A stretch of DNA of 64,000 nt from Prosthecobacter gellanilyticus. Lineage in GTDB: Bacteria; Verrucomicrobiota; Verrucomicrobiia; Verrucomicrobiales; Verrucomicrobiaceae. The stretch covers positions 124,001 to 188,000 of the forward strand of contig NZ_BKAG01000002.1 of the NCBI RefSeq assembly GCF_007992435.1. Direction: 5' to 3'. Below the pieces are notes generated by a model. It was given only the letters and a program-made list of their open reading frames with translations. It made no database searches and was not told the origin of the DNA. The translations under genes were made by a program, and so were the position numbers. Of the stretch, positions 43,622 to 51,708 are shown in pieces. Position 1 is the stretch's first letter, and the number at the start of each line of letters is the position of its first letter.

Positions 43622-45247
43622 ATGAAGCTCCAAACCTCTGCACTTCTCGCGCTCATCAGCGCTTCAACCCTCCACGCGGCCGATCTGTCCCAGTGGGGCG
43701 GTGGCAACAGCCGCAACATGGTTTCGCCCGAGAAAGGGCTGCCGATGGACATTGATCCCGGCAAGAAATACGGCCCGAAAGCCGCGCCAAAGATCGCCGG
43801 CCGTCTCCGTCCGAACGCCGAGGAAGCCAACAAAGGCCCAGGTGCTGAAGACATCGACATGAGCACCACCAAGAACTGTCTCTGGGTGGCCAAGCTCGGC
43901 TCCCAGACCTACGGCACGCCGGTGATCGCCGGTGGCCAGGTGTATGTCGGCACGAACAACGAGTCTCCTCGCAATGACAAGCACATCGGTGACCGCGGTA
44001 TCGTTATGGTGTTTGATGAGTACACCGGTGAGTACAAGTGGCAGCTCATCTCTCCGAAGATGGGCTCCGGCAAGGTGAACGACTGGGAATACCTGGGTGT
44101 CTGCGCCAGCCCCACCGTGGTCGGTGACAAGGCCTACGTGCCGGGCAATCGCTGCCAGATCATCTGCATGGACGTGAACGGCATGTCCAATGGCAACCAG
44201 GGCATGCAGGACGAGGCCCAGTTCATGGCCGCTCCAGACAAGGACGGCAAGCCTGTGGTCATCGAACCCGGCAAGACCGATGCAGACATCCTCTGGGTGT
44301 ATGACATGTACAAAGAGCTTGGCGTCTTCCAGCACAATGCCACCGCTGGCTACCCGCTGGTCATTGATGGCAAGCTCTTCGCCCCGACCTGCAATGGCGT
44401 GGATTGGACCCACACGAACATTCCTGCTCCCCAGGCTCCGAGCTTCATCATGCTGAATGCTGAAGACGGCACTCTCCTTGGCGAGATGGATCATGTGGCC
44501 TCCGAGCGCGTGCTTCACTGCTCCTGGTCCAGCCCCACACTGGCTGAGGTTGATGGCAAGAAGCAGATCGTCTTCGGCGCTGGTGATGGCTGGGTCTACT
44601 CCATGGACATGACCACGGAGAAGAAGGACGACTTCGATATCCTCAAAGAGTTCTGGCGCTACGACGCGAATCCTCCGGAGTATCGGAAGAACAGCGCTGG
44701 CGAGCCCATCAAGTATGTGGAGTATGACGGCCCTAGCGAAATCATCGGCACCGTGGTTTACAACGACGGTCTGGTGTACGTGAACATCGGCCAGGACCCT
44801 GAGCACGGTGAAGGCGTGGGCATGCTGAGCTGCATTGATCCGAAGCAGTCCGGTGATCTCTCCGGCAAAGCCGTCTGGACCTTCAAAGGCATCGAGCGTT
44901 CCATCTCCACCCCTGCGGTGAAGGATGGTCTGGTTTACACCGCTGACTACACCGGCCGCGTGTTCTGCCTGGATGCCAAGACCGGCAAAGAATACTGGAA
45001 GTTCGATACCAAAGGCCACATCTGGGCCAGCCCGATGGTTGCCGATGGCAAAGTCTGGATCGGCAACGAAGAGGGCGAGCTCTTCATCCTCGCTGAAGGC
45101 AAGGAACTCAAGGAACTCAAGACCATCGAGTTCCCGTCTCCTCTGCTCAGCAGCGTAGTGGCCGCCAACGGTTGCATCTACATCACCACCCACACTCACC
45201 TCTACTGCTTCAAGGACGGCGCCAAGCCTGCTGCGGGCGCGGAGTGA
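43622..45247 (+). CDS. Exported PQQ-like beta-propeller protein
   Basis: 541 residues. The signal peptide (MKLQTSALLALISASTLHA) is followed by ADLSQWGGGNSRNMVSPEKG, the motif before PQQ-like propellers. Blades include VFDEYTGEYKWQLIS and CLDAKTGKEYWKFDTKG; the propeller fills the rest of the protein. It is probably co-transcribed with the gene upstream and ends at a very strong terminator. The pair may bind one ligand or form a complex, but the function is unknown. Confidence 0.87.
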   Translation: MKLQTSALLALISASTLHAADLSQWGGGNSRNMVSPEKGLPMDIDPGKKYGPKAAPKIAGRLRPNAEEANKGPGAEDIDMSTTKNCLWVAKLGSQTYGTPVIAGGQVYVGTNNESPRNDKHIGDRGIVMVFDEYTGEYKWQLISPKMGSGKVNDWEYLGVCASPTVVGDKAYVPGNRCQIICMDVNGMSNGNQGMQDEAQFMAAPDKDGKPVVIEPGKTDADILWVYDMYKELGVFQHNATAGYPLVIDGKLFAPTCNGVDWTHTNIPAPQAPSFIMLNAEDGTLLGEMDHVASERVLHCSWSSPTLAEVDGKKQIVFGAGDGWVYSMDMTTEKKDDFDILKEFWRYDANPPEYRKNSAGEPIKYVEYDGPSEIIGTVVYNDGLVYVNIGQDPEHGEGVGMLSCIDPKQSGDLSGKAVWTFKGIERSISTPAVKDGLVYTADYTGRVFCLDAKTGKEYWKFDTKGHIWASPMVADGKVWIGNEEGELFILAEGKELKELKTIEFPSPLLSSVVAANGCIYITTHTHLYCFKDGAKPAAGAE

Positions 45248-45285
45248 TGCCGACAAGCTGATCTAGTTCGCTCAATTCAAATCAC

Positions 45286-45316
<31 letters not shown>

Positions 45317-45327
45317 ATGCCCGCGCT

Positions 45328-46764
45328 TCACAGCACCGGAATGAACAACCTCGCGAAACCGTTTCTCAGCTGCTCTTTCAGCGGGAGGTTTTCCAGCATC
45401 GCTTCCGTGATCTCCGCGCTGATGGCTTTCTTCTGGTCCACGATCGCCTTCAATCTCGTCACGAGCGCCGTATTGTGGCATGCCACATTGAACTCAAAGT
45501 TCAGTCGCAGACTGCGCGGATCCCAGTTGGTGGAACCCAGGATCGACCATGCATCATCAATCAGGAGCAGCTTCGAGTGATCAAACGGCGCTGGTGATTC
45601 ATAGATGCGGCAGCCCGCATGCAGAAGCTCGCCATACAGAGTGCGCGCAGCCCAGGCCACGAAAGGGATGTTGTTCTTCGCAGGCGTGATGATGGTGACA
45701 TCGACCCCGCGCGTGGCGCAGAGTTTCAAGGCTGCAAGTAGGGTGACCGGCGGAAGAAAGTAAGGAGTGACAATGCAGACCTGATGCCGGGCGGCACTGA
45801 GCGCCGCAAACAGCGCCGTCGGCATCACTTCATAGTCTTCATCCGGTCCGTCCACAATGCCCAGGCCATGCACATTGCCGGTCGGCGCGATCTCCGGAAA
45901 CCACAGCTTCTCGTCCAGAGCCTCGCCCGAACAAAAGATCCAGTCTTCCGCAAACACCCGCTGGATCTGGGTCACGACCGGACCTGTCAGCTTGAACTGC
46001 AGATCCTGCACGGGATGACCTGGATGGCGCGCCAGCATGTTCCCCTCACGAATGTTCATCCCGCCCGTGAAGGCGATGCAGCCATCGACGACGAGGACCT
46101 TCTTATGGTTTCGCAGATTCATCGTCAGCAGCCGCAAGATGAAGCGGTTAGGCATGAAGCGTTCCACAGGCACTCCACGTTCAGATAGCACCTTGGTCAC
46201 GGGTGGCCAGGAGTAGCGCGTGCCCGCATCATCCACGATCACACGCACCTGCACGCCGCGTTTGCAGGCGGCGTCCAGGGCATCCACAAACTCAGCTCCG
46301 ATGCCCGTGGCCTCAAAAATATAGCTGGAGAGCGCCACGCTGCTTTTCGCTTCACGAATCGCGGCGATCATCGCCGGCATGGCCTCATCACCATTGATAA
46401 AGGGCACGATGCTGTTGCCCGAACTAAAATTAAATCGCGAGATGCGGTCAAGGGTCACTGCCAGGGATCCATCACGCTCGGAGCGCTCCGCATCCCCATG
46501 GACAAACAGCGGGCAGGTGGGCACAGGGTCGCGATAAGCTGGACCGATGCCACCGCGATACTGCTGGCCGCGCCGACGAATGAAATTGATCCCTAGCAGC
46601 CCGTAAAGACACGCTCCGAGAAACGGCGAAAGCACAATGATCGCCACCCAAAACGCCGCTGACCGATGATCCCGCTGATGAGTGAGCAGATGTCCCAGCG
46701 CGATCACGCTGAGCGTGATGGCCACCAGTGAGAATGTCAGCGTCACATATTGCCAGTCGGTCAT
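45328..46764 (-). CDS. cls: Cardiolipin synthase (phospholipase D family)
   Basis: About 478 residues. Two N-terminal helices (VTLTFSLVAITLSVIALGHLL and AFWVAIIVLSPFLGACLYGLLG) are followed by two PLD domains with HKD motifs. The first reads NHKKVLVVDGCIAFTGGMNI; the second reads FDHSKLLLIDDAWSILGSTNWDPRS. Cls condenses phosphatidylglycerol into cardiolipin at the inner membrane. The frame extends to 46872 through the 10-bp repeat array; ATG 46764 is chosen because the helix begins right after it. It lies downstream of dhaK on the same strand, separated by the array. Confidence 0.92.
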   Translation of the reverse strand: MTDWQYVTLTFSLVAITLSVIALGHLLTHQRDHRSAAFWVAIIVLSPFLGACLYGLLGINFIRRRGQQYRGGIGPAYRDPVPTCPLFVHGDAERSERDGSLAVTLDRISRFNFSSGNSIVPFINGDEAMPAMIAAIREAKSSVALSSYIFEATGIGAEFVDALDAACKRGVQVRVIVDDAGTRYSWPPVTKVLSERGVPVERFMPNRFILRLLTMNLRNHKKVLVVDGCIAFTGGMNIREGNMLARHPGHPVQDLQFKLTGPVVTQIQRVFAEDWIFCSGEALDEKLWFPEIAPTGNVHGLGIVDGPDEDYEVMPTALFAALSAARHQVCIVTPYFLPPVTLLAALKLCATRGVDVTIITPAKNNIPFVAWAARTLYGELLHAGCRIYESPAPFDHSKLLLIDDAWSILGSTNWDPRSLRLNFEFNVACHNTALVTRLKAIVDQKKAISAEITEAMLENLPLKEQLRNGFARLFIPVL

Positions 46765-46780
46765 GCGGGGAAGGGAGGAG

Positions 46781-46880
46781 CCGTTTGCGGTGGTTTGCAA
46801 TCGTTCGCAGTTGTTTGCGGTGGCTTGGAAAAACAACTGCAAACAACCGTCAACCACGGCAAACAACCGCAAACGGTCTG
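46781..46880. repeat. Inverted arrays of 10-bp repeats
   Basis: The segment divides exactly into 10-base units. On the left, 46781-46830 gives CCGTTTGCGG, TGGTTTGCAA, TCGTTCGCAG, TTGTTTGCGG, TGGCTTGGAA. On the right, 46831-46880 gives AAACAACTGC, AAACAACCGT, CAACCACGGC, AAACAACCGC, AAACGGTCTG. The right units are the reverse complement of the left consensus (CYGCAAACMA on one strand). The result is two head-to-head arrays around GGAAAAAC, between dhaK and cls. Confidence 0.8.
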
Positions 46881-46882
46881 CT

Positions 46883-47893
46883 TCAAAGTTTGGTGTAGCC
46901 CACGCTCTCGCAGGGCAGATCCCAGAGCTTCTTCAGCTCGGCATCCAGCTTCGTGATGCTGAAGCTCACGCCCGCCATTTCCTGGCAGGTGACGATGCTG
47001 TCCACGATGGTGTGATGCACCTTGATGCCACGGGCATCCAGGATCGGACGCGCGGCGCGCAGGAGAATGAGAAGCTCCATCATGTGCGTGGAGCCGAGGC
47101 TGTTCACGAAGAACACGATCTCATCACCCGCATTCAGCGGCATGTCGTCAGCAAAGAGCAGGTCGAGAATCTTCGCGGCCAGCTCGTCAGCGGTGCACAT
47201 GGGGATGAGGCCCACACCCTTCTCACCATGGATGCCCATGCCGAGACCGATCACGTCATCTGCCAGTTCAAAGGTAGGCTCACCCGTGGCAGGGATGGAG
47301 CCTGGCTTCGTGGACACGCCGACGGTGCGGGTGTTGTCCACGGCCTTCTGGGCGATACGGACCAGCTCATCCAAAGAATCCACGACTGTGGCAGCAGCAC
47401 CTGCGAGCTTGGTGATCGGCACAAGGCCACCCACACCACGGCGGTTCTGCTTCTTGTCCGGCGGAGCAGAGCAGACATCGTCATTGATGATCACGGTCTT
47501 GACGGTGATGCCTTCGTCCGCGGCCAGCTCACCGCCGATATCAAAGTTCATCACGTCACCGGCATAGTTGCCGTAAAGGAAGAGCACACCCTTGCCGCGG
47601 TTCACCGCTTGAGTGGCCTCAAGCACGATGTCCGGAGGTGGAGCCGCGAAGATCTCGCCCACGGCAGCACCATCCGCCATGCCCTTGCCGACGAGGCCGT
47701 GATAGATCGGCTCATGGCCCGCGCCACCGCCCACCAGCAGGGCCGGAGCATCTGGACGCAGGTCATTCATCACCAGGGAGCGCTTGCCCACGCGGCGGAC
47801 CTTGCCGTCGTAAGCGAGCACGAGGCCTTCAAAGAGTTCGTCGGCACACTTCAGCGGGTCATTGATGATCTTTTTGGCGGAGTTTTTGCTCAT
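46883..47893 (-). CDS. dhaK: Dihydroxyacetone kinase subunit DhaK
   Basis: About 336 residues. The substrate-binding subunit holds dihydroxyacetone as a hemiaminal on a His; the GMGIHGEKG motif carries it (about residue 222). The N-terminus has KKIINDPLKCADELFEG, and LLVGGGAGHEP is a family landmark. YGNYAGDVMNFD is another. DhaK needs a nucleotide-binding DhaL (or fused ATPase domain), which is absent here. ATG 47893 is chosen where homology begins; the open frame to 48010 overlaps the neighbouring gene. Confidence 0.92.
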   Translation of the reverse strand: MSKNSAKKIINDPLKCADELFEGLVLAYDGKVRRVGKRSLVMNDLRPDAPALLVGGGAGHEPIYHGLVGKGMADGAAVGEIFAAPPPDIVLEATQAVNRGKGVLFLYGNYAGDVMNFDIGGELAADEGITVKTVIINDDVCSAPPDKKQNRRGVGGLVPITKLAGAAATVVDSLDELVRIAQKAVDNTRTVGVSTKPGSIPATGEPTFELADDVIGLGMGIHGEKGVGLIPMCTADELAAKILDLLFADDMPLNAGDEIVFFVNSLGSTHMMELLILLRAARPILDARGIKVHHTIVDSIVTCQEMAGVSFSITKLDAELKKLWDLPCESVGYTKL

Positions 47894-48006
47894 GGCGAGG
47901 TCGGGGCGGGTTGGAATGCGGGCGTGAGGTTTAGCGGGTGCGCCCTCTCCTGTCAAAATCAACCCACTCAACCAACGCGAATGCGGGACGGGAATCACGC
48001 CCGCCT

Positions 48007-48687
48007 TCACAGATCGGCGGCACCCACACTCAAAATCTGCAGGTCGATGGGGATCAATGTTCCATCTTCGATCCGGATAAAATTTCCGGGGTGTGTGTCA
48101 GCGATGACGGTCCCCGCCTCATTGCACCATTTGTTAAAACCGTCTGCTCGATAGCCTTGATCGGTGAACCATTGGGCAATCTGCTCCAGCGTCGGGGAAT
48201 CCCCCTGAACGAGAGGCTGGGAGATGACAATAGAAGCACCTTCTTGCGTGAGCAGGATACCCTCCAGGCGGATGTCGTCACCGAAGAGAAGATTCGCCCA
48301 AAGGGCGTTGCGGGCATAACGCCATGCCTCCACCTGCGTGCCAAAGAAAGGGGCTTTGGTGATTTTCAGCACGCGGCGCATCTCCTCATGAAAGAAAACG
48401 CGATGCTCCAAACCACCCTCCAGTCTTTTTAAGCCAGCCGTCAGGTGTTCGAGTTCAGATGCGTCAACGAGCCACTGTTCGCGTCGGGCCCACGATACCA
48501 GGGATTCGGACTGGGCACTGAACCATTCCTCCGCATCTGCGCATGCACCTGGGCCTGGGAGAGTTTGGGCGAAGACAGCAAGCTCCTGAAGCGGATCTTT
48601 CGCATTTCTGCGGGACTCGCCACTTTCACAGGCATCGCTGCCTGAAGGGATTCTATGCTCTGCGGATCCATCAGTAGAGTGATTCAA
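48007..48687 (-). CDS. Kinase-like protein, possibly Kinase-PolyVal family
   Basis: 226 residues. Low-complexity N-terminus, then helical EEWFSAQSESLVSWARREQW. A beta-rich region (EHRVFFHEEMRRVLKIT) could be the nucleotide-binding strand with the Lys of LKIT. The ADTHPGNFIRIEDGTLIPIDLQI segment resembles protein-kinase catalytic and metal motifs (DxHxxN ... IDL). The spacing fits the kinase domain found in phage polyvalent proteins. No phage genes are nearby. It overlaps nothing and sits between dhaK and floA. Function and substrate are inference. Confidence 0.6.
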   Translation of the reverse strand: MNHSTDGSAEHRIPSGSDACESGESRRNAKDPLQELAVFAQTLPGPGACADAEEWFSAQSESLVSWARREQWLVDASELEHLTAGLKRLEGGLEHRVFFHEEMRRVLKITKAPFFGTQVEAWRYARNALWANLLFGDDIRLEGILLTQEGASIVISQPLVQGDSPTLEQIAQWFTDQGYRADGFNKWCNEAGTVIADTHPGNFIRIEDGTLIPIDLQILSVGAADL

Positions 48688-48760
48688 AGTTTCGAGGGCC
48701 TTTTGATCTCAATTCGATTCTAAATCAAGGAGTGACAATTTCAACGCTCTTGTGAATGCC

Positions 48761-49777
48761 TTAAGCCCCCGTCCCGCCCGGCGATCCACCAGCGATCTTG
48801 CTGCGCATGTCGGTATCCGCGAGCACGTTCTTGTACTTGGCGTAGTCCATGACTCCCAGCTGCCCATTGCGGAAGGCTTCGGCGATGGCCAGCGGCACCT
48901 GGGCCTCGGCCTCCACCACTCGGGCGCGCATTTCCTGGGTGCGGGCAGACATTTCCTGCTCCAGGGCCACTGCAGCAGCGCGGCGCATTTCAGCATTCGC
49001 CTGGGCGATTTTCTTGTCCGCCTCGGCCTGCTCCGTCTGCAGCTTCGCGCCCACGTTTTCGCCCACATCAATGTCAGCGATGTCGATCGAGAGAATCTCG
49101 AAGGCGGTTCCAGCATCGACCCCTTTGTGCAGCACCAGCTTGGAGATGGCGTCGGGATTCTCCAGCACATCTTTATAAGAGTGGGAGGAGCCAATGCAGG
49201 TCACGATGCCTTCACCGACACGGGCCACCACGGTCTCCTCGGTGGCACCACCGACGAAGCGGTCCAGGTTCGTGCGCACGGTTACTCGAGCACGCACTCG
49301 GAGAGAAATGCCATCCTTGGCCACCGCATCGATCTTGCCCCCGCGACCCATGTCAGGATGCGGGCAGTCGATGACCTTGGGATTGATGCTTGTGCGCACC
49401 GCTTCCAGCACGGTCTTGCCCGTGCCCTTACAAGCGAGGTCGATGGCGCAGGCGCGATTGTAGTCGAGCGGGATGCCAGCCTTGTCAGCAGCGATTAGTG
49501 CCAGCACGACATGGGTCACTTCACCACCGGCCAGATAGTGAGCCTCAAGCTGGTCAGTATTAATCGGGATGCCCGCCTTCGCCGCCGTGATGCGGGTGTC
49601 CACGATCAAGGCGTTTGGCACTCCACGCAGATACATGGCCAGCAGGTTCACGATGCTCACCGGCGCGTTCGCGATGCGTGCACGCAGCCAGAGATTGAAG
49701 AACTTCGCCACGATCAGGAAGATGATGAGGGCGAGGACGAGCGAAGCGCCGACGAGGATGGTATTGAGAGCTGGCAT
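48761..49777 (-). CDS. floA: Flotillin-like protein FloA
   Basis: This 338-residue membrane scaffold protein has an N-terminal hydrophobic anchor ([22 protein letters not shown]). The SPFH/FloA core follows, with [53 protein letters not shown], and the EA-rich C-terminal coil ([22 protein letters not shown]). FloA organises membrane microdomains. It is coupled to the nfeD-like gene immediately upstream on the same strand, the standard FloA-NfeD pairing. Confidence 0.96.
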   Translation of the reverse strand: MPALNTILVGASLVLALIIFLIVAKFFNLWLRARIANAPVSIVNLLAMYLRGVPNALIVDTRITAAKAGIPINTDQLEAHYLAGGEVTHVVLALIAADKAGIPLDYNRACAIDLACKGTGKTVLEAVRTSINPKVIDCPHPDMGRGGKIDAVAKDGISLRVRARVTVRTNLDRFVGGATEETVVARVGEGIVTCIGSSHSYKDVLENPDAISKLVLHKGVDAGTAFEILSIDIADIDVGENVGAKLQTEQAEADKKIAQANAEMRRAAAVALEQEMSARTQEMRARVVEAEAQVPLAIAEAFRNGQLGVMDYAKYKNVLADTDMRSKIAGGSPGGTGA

Positions 49778-49794
49778 GGTGGAGAGAGACGAGG

Positions 49795-50289
49795 TTAGGA
49801 GATCAAACGAACGACGAGATTGCCGGGTTCATGGCCGGTGACACGCAGACGTGCGCCCACGGGAGCAAAACCATCCTGGCAGCGCACCTCATAGCGTCGG
49901 CCATCGATCTCAGCTCGACCTAGAGGACGGAGTTCCGTGAGAGACGTACCCTCGCTGTCATTCGGGCAGTTAGCATCCGCCTTGGGCGCAGGAACCTCCG
50001 CCTTCAGGGTGAGGGAGCGAGACCAGAACTTCACCGCGAAGAAACGCAGCCAGATGAGTGAGACCACGGAGGCACCGGCCACAATGCCAAAGGCCAGCGC
50101 CGTGCGTTCCATGGGGGACCATGGATCCAGCTCATCCGCCATCATGGCCAGGATCACGGCTGCCAAAATGCACAGCACGCCCAGGAAACCCGCGATGCCG
50201 CCCGGAAGGAATGTCTCCAGGATCACAAACAAAAGGCCGCAGAGGGCAATGATGCTGATGGTGACAATCATGCGGCGTGGTGGCTGCAT
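49795..50289 (-). CDS. NfeD-like membrane protein
   Basis: About 164 residues. Two or three helices ([40 protein letters not shown], plus [20 protein letters not shown]) are followed by the OB-fold NfeD C-terminal domain: [22 protein letters not shown] ... [18 protein letters not shown]. It partners with flotillin FloA. The frame extends to 50352, but ATG 50289 gives the expected N-terminus; ATG 50271 is also possible. The ClpP-like protease domain found in long NfeD forms is absent. Confidence 0.9.
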   Translation of the reverse strand: MQPPRRMIVTISIIALCGLLFVILETFLPGGIAGFLGVLCILAAVILAMMADELDPWSPMERTALAFGIVAGASVVSLIWLRFFAVKFWSRSLTLKAEVPAPKADANCPNDSEGTSLTELRPLGRAEIDGRRYEVRCQDGFAPVGARLRVTGHEPGNLVVRLIS

Positions 50290-50416
50290 GGATGGTGGAG
50301 CAAGGAGAGGGACTTGCCAAGTCTCTTCCGACTTCCATGTCACTCTCTTCACGAAAGGGCTTTTTTTTGTTCAGGACATCCGTGCCCGCTGTGTTATCTG
50401 CGGTTCATCCTCAGCG

Positions 50417-50698
50417 ATGCAATACGTACTCATCATCCACGAAGTCGAAGACTACCCGGCCTGGAAGACCGTTTTCGATAATGCCGCCGGTATTCGCAAA
50501 GCCGCCGGTGAGCGCTCCTACCAGGTCCTGAAGTATGAAAAGGAGCCTAACAAAATTGTGCATTTTTCAGCCTGGACCTCCATCGCGGATGCCAAGGCCT
50601 TCTTTGAGTCACCGAAGCTGGTCCAGATCCGCAAGGAGGCTGGCGTGAAATCCCCGGACTTTATCTACCTGGATCAGATTGAGGCGGGCACGTTGTAG
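50417..50698 (+). CDS. ABM-like dimeric alpha/beta-barrel protein
   Basis: 93 residues: MQYVLIIHEVEDYPAWKTVFDNAAGIRKAAGERSYQVLKYE is typical of antibiotic-biosynthesis-monooxygenase-type ferredoxin-like folds, followed by the IVHFSAWTSIADAKAFFESPKL segment. Homologues can be monooxygenases, quinone-reactive, or simple dimeric scaffolds. There is no signal. The open frame to 49937 is a shadow of the nfeD gene; ATG 50417 is clear. It is divergent from nfeD. Confidence 0.8.
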   Translation: MQYVLIIHEVEDYPAWKTVFDNAAGIRKAAGERSYQVLKYEKEPNKIVHFSAWTSIADAKAFFESPKLVQIRKEAGVKSPDFIYLDQIEAGTL

Positions 50699-50849
50699 TC
50701 TTCGTCGAATGGACGGCAAAAGAGTCAATTCGCCGCATTTGAACACCTTCCGGTCTCTGCTCCCGGGAGTGGGGTTTCCGGCTGATGCGGGAATAAGGCG
50801 CAAATTATTCTGAATAGCCTCTCACAGCTTTGAGTCTCACCTCCTAGCC

Positions 50850-51605
50850 ATGAAAACAAAACTCACTCTTTTGGCAGCAGCCGTCCTCGGCGGCCTGTCC
50901 CTCTCTTCCTGCGTGGACCCCTACGGCTACCCAGTGGCCGGCGGTTATGGTGCACCTGGTTATGCATCGCCGGGTTACTCCAGCGTGAACTATTACTCCT
51001 CCAGCCGACCCTACTACGGTAGCGGATACGGTTATAGTGGGTATGACGGATACGGTTATGGATACCCTAGCTATGGATACAGCGGTTACGGCTACTCACC
51101 GTATACCAGCGTGGGCCTCTTCGGCGGCGGCTGGGGAGGTGGTTACGGATACAACCGCTACTATAGCGGAAGCAGCGGCCACCATCACCACAACCACGTC
51201 TCCTCCAGGTATAATTCACCTAGCAGTCGCTACGCTGCCCAGGTGACACGCCCCTCGAGTTTCCGTGGATCCTCCATCAACAACGCTCCTTCGATCCCCA
51301 ATCTGCCGTCTCCGCGCAGCCTGAGCCGTCCGAGCGGGTTCCGCAGCTCACCAGCTCCCTCTCCGTCGCGTTCCTTCAGTGCTCCGTCGTTGCCACGTCC
51401 AAGTGGCCGCGCGGATCGTCCAAGTCCGCTCGCGAGTTTCTCCTCGCCCTCCATCTCCAGGAGCGCGCCTTCGATCTCTCGCAGCATGCCTTCTGTGTCA
51501 CGCAGCGCGCCTCCGACCATGTCCAGATCCTTCAGTGCACCGTCTGCTTCGCGGTCGTTTAGCGCACCTTCGGCAGGCCCTTCCAGCCAGCGCCGCTCAC
51601 GCTAA
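50850..51605 (+). CDS. Tyr/Gly-rich then Ser/Pro/Arg-rich lipoprotein
   Basis: 251 residues. Signal with lipobox LSLSSC (Cys 21). The next 90 residues are repetitive Tyr/Gly/Ser (e.g. GYGYSGYDGYGYGYPSYGY), followed by HHHHNH. The C-terminal half is Ser/Pro/Arg with recurring RSFSAPS and RSAPS units. There is no globular domain or catalytic motif. It is probably an intrinsically disordered cell-surface protein. It stands alone between the ABM-like gene and a terminator. Confidence 0.85.
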   Translation: MKTKLTLLAAAVLGGLSLSSCVDPYGYPVAGGYGAPGYASPGYSSVNYYSSSRPYYGSGYGYSGYDGYGYGYPSYGYSGYGYSPYTSVGLFGGGWGGGYGYNRYYSGSSGHHHHNHVSSRYNSPSSRYAAQVTRPSSFRGSSINNAPSIPNLPSPRSLSRPSGFRSSPAPSPSRSFSAPSLPRPSGRADRPSPLASFSSPSISRSAPSISRSMPSVSRSAPPTMSRSFSAPSASRSFSAPSAGPSSQRRSR

Positions 51606-51636
51606 GCTGCAGCTAAGTTAAGGAAACCATCGACAG

Positions 51637-51668
51637 GGCGGACTCCACGGAGTCCGCCTTCTTGTTTT
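51637..51668 (+). terminator. Rho-independent terminator
   Basis: An 8-bp stem, GGCGGACT/AGTCCGCC, with a six-base CCACGG loop, followed by TTCTTGTTTT. It separates the lipoprotein gene from the sulfatase gene. Confidence 0.85.
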
Positions 51669-51708
51669 GATGAAAAGCCGCAGGCTCCGGCACTGTTAGA
51701 GGGATTCC

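Noticed and set aside
41351-43633. Long leftward frame of about 760 codons opposite the first PQQ-propeller gene
   Set aside because: Frames of this length arise antisense in high-GC genes; the translation has no domain, signal or motif, while the opposite strand has a full signal peptide and propeller.
43664-45256. Leftward frame of about 530 codons opposite the second propeller gene
   Set aside because: Same antisense effect; no start context or domain.
46781-46880. CRISPR array
   Set aside because: The units are 10 bases and contiguous with no spacers, so this is not CRISPR.
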